Origin: Caldisericaceae bacterium
GTDB taxonomy: Bacteria > Caldisericota > Caldisericia > Caldisericales > Caldisericaceae
NCBI GenBank assembly: GCA_021161495.1
Contig: JAGHAO010000199.1
Span: 1-10,965 of the forward strand
Reading direction: 5' to 3'
Length of the DNA stretch: 10,965 nt
Shown: positions 1 to 7,145 of the stretch, in pieces
Position numbering within the stretch: position 1 is the stretch's first letter
Layout: each line of letters begins with the position of its first letter
Made by a program: the position numbers and the translations under genes
Notes under the pieces: model-generated
Database searches by the model: none
Told to the model about the DNA's origin: nothing
What the model saw: the letters and a program-made list of their open reading frames with translations, nothing else

Positions 1-99
1 AGATTTTACATCCGGGATCGTCTTTCCCAAAATAGGGCTAAACGAAATTCCAACAAATGCAATGCAAAGTAATATTGAAATTATTATTTTCTTTTTCAT
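1..99 (-). CDS. Exported protein of unknown function, N-terminal fragment cut by window edge
   Basis: An ATG at 99-97 opens a frame that runs off the left edge after 33 codons. The peptide starts MKKKIIISILLCIAFVGISF, which is a charged n-region followed by a hydrophobic core of about 16 residues, and continues SPILGKTIPDVKS. This looks like a Sec signal peptide with possible cleavage near ILG-KT. The single Cys (residue 12) sits inside the hydrophobic core without a lipobox, so a lipoprotein is unlikely. A strong Shine-Dalgarno, AAGGAGG at 111-105, lies 5 nt upstream and overlaps the TAA stop of the propeller protein gene, so the two genes are probably cotranscribed and translationally linked. 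The mature domain lies outside the window, so no function can be given. Its first residues resemble the start of the propeller protein only in the generic signal-peptide sense. Confidence 0.7.
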   Translation of the reverse strand, partial: MKKKIIISILLCIAFVGISFSPILGKTIPDVKS

Positions 100-109
100 C
101 TCTGCCTCC

Positions 110-2368
110 TTAACCGCCGTAAATAATCGTAACAGTTCTGGTTTTAGGATCCCATTCAACCGTTGCACCGAACGCTTCCATTATAAATCTTATAGGAACA
201 TACGTTCTGTTATGAATAATAACAGGAACAACCTTCGGGTTATTGGGATCGATTTTTCTCGGTATACCGTTCACGTACGCCGTATTTTTACCGATGTAAA
301 GTTCCACTTTGTCTCCGTTCAGCGTTATTGTTACTTTTCTTGTGGCAGGATCCCATTCCACATCGGCACCCACTGCCTCAGTCACAAAACGAATAGGAAC
401 AAGCGTTCTGTTATTCTTGATTATCGGGGGAACGTCAGTGGAAACAAATTTACCGTTTACAAGCATTCCTTTTTGGTCTATCACCATCTTGACAACCGTT
501 CTCCCTTTTTGGTCGTAAATGTACAATCCGCCGGACTCGGTTGCAACATATATCGCACCGCTCTTTTTGTAAATAAAATCCGGGCTGAATACTGTTTTAA
601 ACACATATCTGTTATCTTTGTTGCCATTAATATTCGTCCACATATTTCCGGAGTCAAAGCTTAAATAAACCCCGTCCCAGGAACCTGCGAGAATCATATG
701 GTCCTTATCAAAATTCGGCGAAAGAGCAACTCCGTCGTCCCACATATGGTATTTGAGGAGCGCATCCGAAATGTTCGTAAATGTACTCCCTCCGTTGGTG
801 GAAAGGAAAAGCCCGGCGCCCATCGTTCCCACCACAAGGGTCTGGTCCGTATCAAAATCCTTAGAAACCGAAATATCGGCTATTGAATACTTAGGTATCT
901 GCTTTGCTCCGATTTGAACCCAGGTTTTACCACCGTTTGTTGTTTCGTAAACATCGCCACCGTTTGTTCCTATAAAAACCGCATCTTTTACGCCGGAAAT
1001 AGCCGTAATATCCGTATCAAATTTAAATATTCCGTTATTTGCTTCCGTGAATGTTTTCCCTCCGTCGTTGGAAACAAACATTCCTTTATCACCGGTTCCG
1101 ACATATATAGTGTTTCCTGTTCCGAAGATTACATTTATATAATCAGAATCAAAATTTACCTTTGTAAACGTTTTCCCTCCGTCTTCCGTTTCGAAGATTC
1201 CTTCTCCGCCTGTCCCCACGAAATAAGTTTCGGAGTTTCCGTAAACCGAAGTTACCTTTATATCTTCCGGAAAAGAGGAAACATTTTGAAATGTTTTGCC
1301 TTTATCAGAAGAGACATACAAACCGTTCCACTTTGTTCCGACAAATACGGTTCCGTCGGAATCATAATTTGTGGAGAAATTGATGGTAGTAACATCGGCC
1401 GATGTTATCCCGTAGTCAGATTTAACCAAACTATCGTCTTTTGCAACAAACACGCCGTTCCCTATCGTCCCAACCAATATTTCACCGTTTTGAGAGACAG
1501 CAACAGCACTCGGAATAACACCGTCTTTTTGAGCAATTTTGCTCCAGCCTCTGCCATTATTGTTAGTAAAAATCCCGTTTTTCACCGTTGCAACAATCAG
1601 GCTCCCATCATTAAGCACTGCATCGTTAATTTTATAACCTTTCAATTCATGATCAAAATCGCCTTTATTTCCGATAAAAACACCATCGTAAAAAGTCGTT
1701 ATACAAAGCAAGCCGGAAGGAGAGAACAAAATCTTTGACACAGGACTTTCCGTAAGATCATCCGCAATTACGGTTTTATTTTGCCCGTCCGAATCAACCG
1801 AATATACGGTTCCACGTTCACAACCGACATACACTTTTCCCTTTGTTGCATATATTGCCGTCGCAGTAGGATCGGAAAATCTTGCGATAGTAGTCCATAA
1901 TTCTTCGCTTTTCTTCCATTTCATCAAAAGCCCGTCAAAGGAAAGCGCATAAAAGTTTCCGTTTTCGTCTTCAGTGAGTCCGATAATGTAGCTCGACTCG
2001 AGCCCCATATTGAAAAACTGCCAATGGTTACCCTTATCCCTGCTTAAAAACACACCGTCTTTTGTCCCCAAAAAAATACCGCCTTTTTTGAAATACTTCG
2101 AAATTAAAAGCGTATTAGCACCCTCGGAGAAAGTAAAAGGCAACTTCTCCCAATTTTTACAGTCTGTGCTTCTAAAAATTGCGGCATCCGTCGCAACATA
2201 AACGGTATCACCGCTAACACCGATCGAAGTTACCACGCCACCTGTTATACCTTTGGGGTTTCTCCAAGTCACGTCTCCGTCATCAGCATACGTCCTGTTT
2301 CCAAAAACCGGCAGTACGGAAAAAACAAGAGCAAGCACAAGTAAGACTACAATAAATTTCTTCTTCAT
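110..2368 (-). CDS. Exported 14-blade beta-propeller (Asp-box) protein with C-terminal copper-amine-oxidase-N stalk domain
   Basis: The 752-residue protein begins with a Sec signal peptide: KKK, a hydrophobic stretch at residues 5-22, then TYA before DD, so cleavage after Ala28 is likely. Residues 45-625 hold 14 units of the type 'hydrophobic-VGT..G-[VL][FY]-S.D.GK.[FW]', at about 56, 98, 139, 179, 221, 257, 297, 341, 382, 421, 464, 511, 559 and 606. The spacing is near 40 residues. Units 8-12 carry the clearest Asp boxes (SSDKGKTF, TEDGGKTF, SNDGGKTF, TTNGGKTW, STNGGSTF). Fourteen units suggest two seven-bladed propellers in tandem, as in sortilin/GH74-like folds, but no glycosidase residues can be assigned. 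Residues 626-752 form a copper amine oxidase N-terminal-like ('stalk') domain: two repeats with NRTLVPIRF and NRTYVPIRF, each ending in VEWDP.TR.VTI. It has no amine oxidase catalytic domain, so the name is only structural. The start is fixed by AGGAGGTGA inside the end of dapF and an ATGA overlap. The role is unknown; a surface binding or scaffold function is inferred. Confidence 0.88.
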   Translation of the reverse strand: MKKKFIVVLLVLALVFSVLPVFGNRTYADDGDVTWRNPKGITGGVVTSIGVSGDTVYVATDAAIFRSTDCKNWEKLPFTFSEGANTLLISKYFKKGGIFLGTKDGVFLSRDKGNHWQFFNMGLESSYIIGLTEDENGNFYALSFDGLLMKWKKSEELWTTIARFSDPTATAIYATKGKVYVGCERGTVYSVDSDGQNKTVIADDLTESPVSKILFSPSGLLCITTFYDGVFIGNKGDFDHELKGYKINDAVLNDGSLIVATVKNGIFTNNNGRGWSKIAQKDGVIPSAVAVSQNGEILVGTIGNGVFVAKDDSLVKSDYGITSADVTTINFSTNYDSDGTVFVGTKWNGLYVSSDKGKTFQNVSSFPEDIKVTSVYGNSETYFVGTGGEGIFETEDGGKTFTKVNFDSDYINVIFGTGNTIYVGTGDKGMFVSNDGGKTFTEANNGIFKFDTDITAISGVKDAVFIGTNGGDVYETTNGGKTWVQIGAKQIPKYSIADISVSKDFDTDQTLVVGTMGAGLFLSTNGGSTFTNISDALLKYHMWDDGVALSPNFDKDHMILAGSWDGVYLSFDSGNMWTNINGNKDNRYVFKTVFSPDFIYKKSGAIYVATESGGLYIYDQKGRTVVKMVIDQKGMLVNGKFVSTDVPPIIKNNRTLVPIRFVTEAVGADVEWDPATRKVTITLNGDKVELYIGKNTAYVNGIPRKIDPNNPKVVPVIIHNRTYVPIRFIMEAFGATVEWDPKTRTVTIIYGG

Positions 2369-2811
2369 CTTTCACCTCCTATCTCAAGCTCACCATTATA
2401 TACTAATTCGGCTTTTCCCGAAAGAAACATTTTTTCTTTCTTGAATGTGACATACAGGTCTCCGCCTCTCATTTTTACGAGGATTTTGTCTCTTTTTAAA
2501 AACTCTCTTGCAACGAATGCAGACGAAACCGCACCGGTTCCGCAGGCAAGAGTTTCAGCCCATACACCTCGCTCAAATGTTCTTACCTTTACAAAATCTC
2601 CTTCTATTTCAACATAATCAACATTTATCCCCTTAGGGAAAAGAGAAAAATTTCTTGCGACTTTCAGTGCGGAATTTATATCAATACCGTATATACTATC
2701 AACTATGGAAACAGCATGCGGCTCACCGGGAGAAACAATTACATATTTTCTGTTAAACAAGAAGATTTCTTTTCTAAGCACATTTTCAGGCGGGTTCACG
2801 AAATTACTCAA
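2365..2811 (-). CDS. dapF: Diaminopimelate epimerase, C-terminal domain half (split or frameshifted dapF)
   Basis: This 148-residue frame (first codon TTG) matches the second domain of DapF, which interconverts LL- and meso-diaminopimelate for peptidoglycan and lysine in the cytoplasm. Visible motifs, in order, are the GEPHAV loop (residues 29-34), GINVDYV (61-67, with the substrate Asn), FERG (79-82) and ACGTGA (89-94), in which Cys90 is the second catalytic cysteine. The C-terminus is complete (stop TGA at 2367-2365). The frame begins where the upstream half stops: TTG at 2811-2809 overlaps TGA at 2810-2808. Together the halves give 272-275 residues, the normal DapF length. One extra base (CCT TTG AGT) would fuse them. 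A weak GGTGGA lies 8 nt before the TTG. Either the sequence lacks one base or the enzyme is made as two chains. Compared with Haemophilus influenzae DapF, Glu30 stands where substrate-binding Asn157 is expected. Confidence 0.85.
   Translation of the reverse strand: MSNFVNPPENVLRKEIFLFNRKYVIVSPGEPHAVSIVDSIYGIDINSALKVARNFSLFPKGINVDYVEIEGDFVKVRTFERGVWAETLACGTGAVSSAFVAREFLKRDKILVKMRGGDLYVTFKKEKMFLSGKAELVYNGELEIGGER
2372..2380 (-). promoter_or_regulatory. Strong Shine-Dalgarno of the propeller protein gene
   Basis: On the minus strand AGGAGGTGA lies at 2380-2372, with 6 nt between AGGAGG and the ATG at 2368. It is embedded in the last codons of dapF (Gly-Gly-Glu). This is a near-perfect match to the anti-Shine-Dalgarno and stronger than most sites in the window, so this downstream gene may be translated efficiently although it is coupled by an ATGA overlap. 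Confidence 0.8.
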
Positions 2812-3191
2812 GGTTGCATTCCACCCATATCAACAGTATAAAGCCCGTCCCGGAAAGAAACAACACGAATGCCGGAAAGAGTTTCAATGGAAAATCTGTC
2901 TTTTTTGTATTTCTTCCTGAGATATGCGGCTACGCATCGAATTCCGTTTCCGCACATTGTTGCCTCACTTCCGTCAGGCTCACAAACACGCATCTTCACA
3001 TCCGCAACATCCGAACTTTCTACGTAAAGAAGATCATCGGCACCAATAGAGAAACGCCTTTTACAGAGCTTTTTGGAATACACCAAGGGATCTTCGAGAG
3101 GAAACTCCCTACCGTCTATAATTATAAAATCATTACCGGCTCCCTGATATTTAGAGAACTTGATTATCTTTTTTTCTGACAACCCTACCAC
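2808..3191 (-). CDS. dapF: Diaminopimelate epimerase, N-terminal domain half (split or frameshifted dapF)
   Basis: This frame matches the first domain of DapF: FSKYQGAGNDF (residues 12-22, with the substrate Asn), IGADDLLYVE (49-58), PDGSEA (72-77) and MCGNGIRC (79-86), where Cys80 is the first catalytic cysteine. It ends YTVDMGGMQP and then TGA, at the point where family members pass from domain 1 to domain 2; the second domain with the second cysteine lies in the next frame. A GTG at 3191 is the longest start. A TTG at 3182, with GGTGG 5 nt upstream, gives an N-terminus closer to the family norm (KFSK near residue 8). Either start lies inside the 3' end of murA (overlap 32-41 nt), so the two genes are translationally coupled. 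Glu71 occupies the position of H. influenzae Asn64, which may be family variation. Alone, this half should be inactive. Confidence 0.85.
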   Translation of the reverse strand: MVGLSEKKIIKFSKYQGAGNDFIIIDGREFPLEDPLVYSKKLCKRRFSIGADDLLYVESSDVADVKMRVCEPDGSEATMCGNGIRCVAAYLRKKYKKDRFSIETLSGIRVVSFRDGLYTVDMGGMQP

Positions 3192-4419
3192 CTACCATTT
3201 GGAGTTTTTTTTCTATTTTCTCATATCCCCTGTCTACATGATAGATATTCATTACCCTTGAAGTACCTCTCGCAGCAAGCGCCGCAGTAATCAAAGAAGC
3301 ACCTCCCCTTAAATCGACTGCGGACACATTTGCCGCAGTAAGTTCTTTTACTCCTTTAATAAATGCAACATTGTTTTCCACTTTTATATCGGCACCCATT
3401 TTTCTTAATTCTTTTGCCGCTCTGAATCTGTTTTCAAAAATCGTTTCCGTAATCACGCTACTTCCTTCTGCAACGGAAAGTAATGCCATCATTTGTGGCT
3501 GTGCATCGGTAGGGAATCCCGGATAAGGAAGGGTTTTGATATTGACCGCCTTTAAATCCCCGTTCGCCCTGACTCGCAGAGAGTCTTCATTCAGTATCTC
3601 AATATTTGCTCCGGATTCTTTTAATTTCATAGTTACAGGCTCGAAATCGTGCATATGAACATTTTTAACGGTAAGATCTCCGGATGTTATCGCACCCATT
3701 ATCAAAAATGTAGCTGCTTCTATCCTATCGGGTATAATATCAAAATCAGCAGGTTTCAAACTTTTGACGCCTTTTATCTTTATTATACCGGAGCCATTCA
3801 TCTTAATATCAGCCCCAAGTTTATTGAGGAACTCAACGAGATTTTTTATCTCCGGTTCACGCGCAGCATTCTCTATAACCGTATCCCCTTCCGCAAGAAC
3901 GGACGCAATAATTATATTCTCCGTTGCTCCCACACTGGGAAAATCCAGATATATGGAATCTCCTCTCAGTTTGTCCGTTTCGCCTATAAGGTATCCTTCT
4001 TCCCATCGCACCTTTACACCTAATTGTTTCAAACCTTTTAAGTGTAAATCAATCGGGCGTGTTCCTATGTTACATCCTCCAAGAGACGGGAGAAGAGCCC
4101 TGCCGTTTCTTCCAATCAGAGCACCGAGTAATGTTTGGGTTCCCCTGAGGCTATGTTTTTCACTCTGTACGACCTGTGAGGATATTTCACCCCTCGTATC
4201 AAGCATTACTCCGTGATCCGTATATTCAACCCCCACGCCGATTTCTTTGAGGATTTCGATAAAATGCTCCACGTCGAGAATACGTGGAATATTTCCTATG
4301 TGCATTTTTCCCTTTGCAAGCAGCGCAGCGGACAAAACCGGAAAAGTAGCATTTTTTGCCCCGGAAATTTTTACTTCTCCTTTTAAGGGAACTCCCCCTT
4401 CGATTTCAAGATATTCCAT
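3151..4419 (-). CDS. murA: UDP-N-acetylglucosamine 1-carboxyvinyltransferase (MurA)
   Basis: MurA transfers enolpyruvate from PEP to UDP-GlcNAc in the cytoplasm, the first committed step of peptidoglycan synthesis and the target of fosfomycin. The 422-residue length is normal. Key residues are visible: Lys22-Asn23 in SGAKNATFPVL, Arg92, the active-site cysteine Cys116 in GGCNIGTRPIDLH, Asp305 in FPTDAQPQ, and Arg397 in HVDRGYEKIEKKL near the C-terminus. The fold is two similar inverse alpha/beta domains. The presence of Cys rather than Asp at the loop suggests the fosfomycin-sensitive type. The catalytic loop reads LPSLGGC, whereas most MurA proteins I know read LPGGC, an apparent two-residue insertion; Arg92 is followed by GTQ instead of the usual Ala-Ser. 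The ATG at 4419 follows the wecB stop by 4 nt, with AAAGGAG 9 nt upstream. The 3' end overlaps dapF. Confidence 0.96.
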   Translation of the reverse strand: MEYLEIEGGVPLKGEVKISGAKNATFPVLSAALLAKGKMHIGNIPRILDVEHFIEILKEIGVGVEYTDHGVMLDTRGEISSQVVQSEKHSLRGTQTLLGALIGRNGRALLPSLGGCNIGTRPIDLHLKGLKQLGVKVRWEEGYLIGETDKLRGDSIYLDFPSVGATENIIIASVLAEGDTVIENAAREPEIKNLVEFLNKLGADIKMNGSGIIKIKGVKSLKPADFDIIPDRIEAATFLIMGAITSGDLTVKNVHMHDFEPVTMKLKESGANIEILNEDSLRVRANGDLKAVNIKTLPYPGFPTDAQPQMMALLSVAEGSSVITETIFENRFRAAKELRKMGADIKVENNVAFIKGVKELTAANVSAVDLRGGASLITAALAARGTSRVMNIYHVDRGYEKIEKKLQMVGGRVVRKKDNQVL

Positions 4420-4423
4420 AGGT

Positions 4424-5536
4424 CTATTCTCCTTTCAACAAATATCGTTCGACAATACCGGCAATTCTTTCACCTGCATTTCCGTCACCGAACGGATTTT
4501 CACCATTTGCCATTTTATCATAATTGTTTTTATTTTCTATCAAGTTCTCCGCTTCAAAAATAATCTTTTCCGTATCGGTACCCACAATTTTCACGACTCC
4601 CGCTTCAACTGCCTCGGGCCGTTCCGTTACGGAGCGAAGTAAAAGTACGGGTTTACCGAGTGAGGGTGCCTCTTCCTGAATTCCACCGGAGTCGGTAAGA
4701 ACAAACATACTCTTTGAAAGCATATAAAGAAACTCGTTATACTCCACAGGTTCAATTAACGCTACATTTCTATTGTTTTCTAATATTCTTTTTACCGTTT
4801 CCCGCACAGTGGGATTTCTATGAACAGAGAAAACAATTTTAATCTTCCCTTCGTATTTCTTCGTAATCTTATTTATTGCATCACAGATATTCTCCATTGG
4901 CTTTCCCCAATTTTCTCTTCTGTGCGCAGTAACAAGTATAAACGGATCGTTCTCAAAAGGAAAATCCATTCTTTTATTTTCCATTCTTTTTACTATTTCT
5001 TTTACGGCATCGACAACCGTGTTGCCGGTAACAAACACCGAATCTTTATTTATTCCTTCCCTTATGAGATTCTCCTTGGAACGCTCGGTCGGAGCAAAAT
5101 GCAAATCCGAAATTCTATCCGTAAGCTGACGATTTATTTCCTCAGGATAAGGAAAATACTTATCGTAAGTCCTTAAACCGGCTTCCACATGCCCAATCGG
5201 GATTCTTTCATAAAAGGAGGCAAGTGCGGCGGAAAAAGTCGTGGTGGTGTCTCCGTGAACAAGAACAAGATCCGGTTTTTCTTCTTCGAAGATCTTTTTC
5301 AAACCGTTCAAAACTTTCACCGTTATTTTAGTAAGTGTTTGCCTGTCCTCCATAACATTCAGATTGTAATCCACCGTTATGCCGAAAAGGTCTATCACCT
5401 GTTTCAGCATTTCCTGATGCTGACTGGTAATAACAACTTTTGTTTCCATATTACCACGCCGTTTCAAGGCTTCGTAAACAGGATACATTTTTATCCCTTC
5501 GGGGCGCGTGCCGAATATAAGAAACACCTTTTTCAT
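4424..5536 (-). CDS. wecB: UDP-N-acetylglucosamine 2-epimerase, non-hydrolysing (WecB/MnaA)
   Basis: The enzyme interconverts UDP-GlcNAc and UDP-ManNAc in the cytoplasm, providing ManNAc for teichoic acid linkage units, enterobacterial-common-antigen-like polymers or capsules. The 370 residues match the family length. Motifs: FGTRPEGIK (residues 8-16, Arg11 and Lys16), HGDTTTTF (94-101, Asp96), GHVEAGLRT (115-123, Glu118), PEEINRQ (131-137, Glu132), TAHRREN (203-209, His205), FSVHRNP (236-242), LTDSGGIQEEAPSLGKP (280-296) and TERPEAV (304-310). These cover the catalytic acids and the UDP-binding site of the GT-B fold. The frame is open upstream to 5626, but the family N-terminus begins at the ATG at 5536-5534. 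That ATG overlaps the stop of the upstream transferase gene as ATGA, with a weak GGGTG before it. Placement next to a WecA-type transferase supports a role in a GlcNAc-ManNAc envelope polymer. Confidence 0.96.
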   Translation of the reverse strand: MKKVFLIFGTRPEGIKMYPVYEALKRRGNMETKVVITSQHQEMLKQVIDLFGITVDYNLNVMEDRQTLTKITVKVLNGLKKIFEEEKPDLVLVHGDTTTTFSAALASFYERIPIGHVEAGLRTYDKYFPYPEEINRQLTDRISDLHFAPTERSKENLIREGINKDSVFVTGNTVVDAVKEIVKRMENKRMDFPFENDPFILVTAHRRENWGKPMENICDAINKITKKYEGKIKIVFSVHRNPTVRETVKRILENNRNVALIEPVEYNEFLYMLSKSMFVLTDSGGIQEEAPSLGKPVLLLRSVTERPEAVEAGVVKIVGTDTEKIIFEAENLIENKNNYDKMANGENPFGDGNAGERIAGIVERYLLKGE

Positions 5537-6513
5537 TTTACACCCACAAAAGCGATGTATAATCCCAAAACGGAAAGGGTTGTAGTAAGAACATAGTAAA
5601 ATATTGCAATTTTCCGCTGAGACCATCCTTTTTTAAGTAATTTATAGTGGATGTGATCCGTATCGTAATGGAAAGGAGAAACATCTTCTTTTGCTCTTCT
5701 TAAAATCGAAGTGAAAACCTCCGTGATCGGAATTCCCAGAGTAAAGAGCGGTACCGCCATTATAAAGAGGGTTGCCGTTTTATACGCACCGATTACGGAT
5801 ATTGTAGCAAGCAAAAAGCCAAGCAGCTCCGCACCCGAATCTCCGAGAAAAACACGCGCAGGATGAAAATTGTATATAAGAAAAGCGATGAGAGACCCGC
5901 TAATTGCAAGCAGAAGAAGTGCTATCGCAATGTCACCCTTGTATAAGGCAACAAATGTCAAGGTTAATGAAGAGATCGCAGCGACACCCGATGCGAGACC
6001 GTCCAATCCGTCGATAAAATTCAACGCATTTGTTATGCCAACTATCCAAATCAGAGTGAAGAGTATGCCCCACCATCCGAGATAAACTATTTTGTGAGTA
6101 AACGGATTAGTTACAAAGTCAAACTTTATTCCGAAAAGGATAACAACAGCAGCGGCAGAGAATTGTATAAGAAATTTTTTTGCAACAGACAGGTGGAATT
6201 TGTCGTCCAGAGACATGCCGAAGAAAATTATTGATGCGCCTATTATAAGCCCTATCATCTTACTGCTAAAGTTGCCGAGAGTGAGAAATACGACAAGCAA
6301 TGAAAGATAGATTGCAAAACCTCCACTCCTCGGAACAGGAACTTTATGAATTTTTTCTCTGCCTTGTTCATCCTTTGGTCTGTCAATGATTCCAAACCGT
6401 CTTCCAAAACTTATGGCGAGCGGAGTAAAAAAAGAGGAAAGGAAAAAACCGAACAAAAAGTATAACTCGAGTAATACGGACTTATTCTTTATTATATTGA
6501 TAATCGTTCTCAT
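5533..6513 (-). CDS. wecA: WecA/TagO-type undecaprenyl-phosphate N-acetylhexosamine-1-phosphate transferase
   Basis: This integral membrane protein (326 residues, about 10 hydrophobic segments) belongs to the MraY/WecA/TagO family. These enzymes transfer a sugar-1-phosphate, usually GlcNAc-1-P from UDP-GlcNAc, to undecaprenyl phosphate on the inner face of the membrane to start polymer assembly. Diagnostic motifs are present: PRSGG (residues 61-65), Asp103-Asp104 in MSLDDKF, the catalytic loop NALNFIDGLDGLA (162-174), FLGDSGAELLGF (223-234) and the C-terminal DHIHYKLL (286-293). The HIH motif and the absence of MraY-specific signatures favour the WecA/TagO side over MraY, and the adjacent wecB supports this. 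The exact sugar cannot be read from sequence. The start ATG (6513-6511) overlaps the upp stop as ATGA; there is no strong Shine-Dalgarno directly upstream, so coupling to upp is likely. Confidence 0.92.
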   Translation of the reverse strand: MRTIINIIKNKSVLLELYFLFGFFLSSFFTPLAISFGRRFGIIDRPKDEQGREKIHKVPVPRSGGFAIYLSLLVVFLTLGNFSSKMIGLIIGASIIFFGMSLDDKFHLSVAKKFLIQFSAAAVVILFGIKFDFVTNPFTHKIVYLGWWGILFTLIWIVGITNALNFIDGLDGLASGVAAISSLTLTFVALYKGDIAIALLLLAISGSLIAFLIYNFHPARVFLGDSGAELLGFLLATISVIGAYKTATLFIMAVPLFTLGIPITEVFTSILRRAKEDVSPFHYDTDHIHYKLLKKGWSQRKIAIFYYVLTTTLSVLGLYIAFVGVK

Positions 6514-7139
6514 TTTGTTCCGAAAAGCCTATCCCCCGCATCACCTAACCCGGGGACAATATACCCGTGAGAATTTAATTTCTCATCTATCGATATTGTA
6601 TAGATAGGGATATCTGGATATTCCTTCGACAAGTTTTCAAGCCCCTCAGGAGCGGATATAAGACACACAAAGACGATATCTTCTGCTCCTTTATCTTTAA
6701 TTACTTCGATAGCTTTTATTGCAGAGCCTCCCGTTGCAAGCATAGGATCCACCAAAAAAACTTTATATTCGCTGATATTGTTCGGCAGTTTGCAGTAATA
6801 TTCCACGGGTTTTAATGTTTCAGGATCTCTATATAAACCGATATGGCCTACCTTTGCAGTAGGTATAAGGTCAATAATTCCCTCAGCCATTATTATGCCG
6901 GCACGCAGGATAGGAATAATCGCAATTTCATCTCTTAAGAGTTTTCCGTAGGTTTTACCTATCGGTGTTTCTATTTCAACATCTTTTAATTTCATACTTC
7001 TCGATATTTCATAAACCATAAGAGCGGAAACTTCTTTTACAAGTTCTCTGAACTCCTTCGTCGTGGTGTTTTTATCTCTCATTAACGTAAGTTTGTGCTG
7101 AATGAGAGGATGCTCTATTAAGTGAACATTCTTTTCCAC
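6510..7139 (-). CDS. upp: Uracil phosphoribosyltransferase
   Basis: Upp makes UMP from uracil and PRPP (pyrimidine salvage, cytoplasm). Motifs, numbered from the start chosen here: IPILRAGIIMAEG (near 75-87), GHIGLYRDPETLKPVEYY (98-115), the PRPP loop VDPMLATGGSA (130-140), and the uracil-binding C-terminus YIVPGLGDAGDRLFGTK at the very end. The start chosen is GTG at 7139-7137, because AGGAGG at 7151-7146 sits 6 nt upstream and the resulting 209 residues equal the usual length. An in-frame ATG at 7154 adds five residues (MRRFI), but it would place AGGAGG inside the coding sequence and leave no ribosome binding site of its own. The gene lies 11 nt after the glyA stop and overlaps the next gene by ATGA. 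The glyA-upp-wecB neighbourhood matches the order known in Bacillus subtilis. Confidence 0.96.
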   Translation of the reverse strand: MEKNVHLIEHPLIQHKLTLMRDKNTTTKEFRELVKEVSALMVYEISRSMKLKDVEIETPIGKTYGKLLRDEIAIIPILRAGIIMAEGIIDLIPTAKVGHIGLYRDPETLKPVEYYCKLPNNISEYKVFLVDPMLATGGSAIKAIEVIKDKGAEDIVFVCLISAPEGLENLSKEYPDIPIYTISIDEKLNSHGYIVPGLGDAGDRLFGTK

Positions 7140-7145
7140 TATGAA

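Noticed and set aside
1053..1183. Repeated 14-mer GTTTTCCCTCCGTC at 1053 and 1170, suggestive of a direct-repeat array
   Set aside because: The copies are 117 nt (39 codons) apart and encode the DGGKTF core of successive propeller blades, so they are protein repeats rather than CRISPR or regulatory repeats.
914..1738. A 274-codon open frame on the plus strand
   Set aside because: It lies wholly antisense to the propeller gene, whose repeats and domains are clear on the minus strand. Its peptide has no recognisable family, and plus-strand frames elsewhere (62-664, 7553-8224) are likewise shadows of real genes.
626..2368. Propeller protein as a glycosidase or sialidase
   Set aside because: Asp boxes and blade number fit such folds, but I could not place the catalytic acids or the arginine triad, so no enzyme call is supported.
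5537..5626. Upstream extension of wecB by 30 codons to 5626
   Set aside because: The extra residues lie in the end of the wecA-type gene and match no family sequence, whereas the ATG at 5536 gives the conserved N-terminus and an ATGA overlap.
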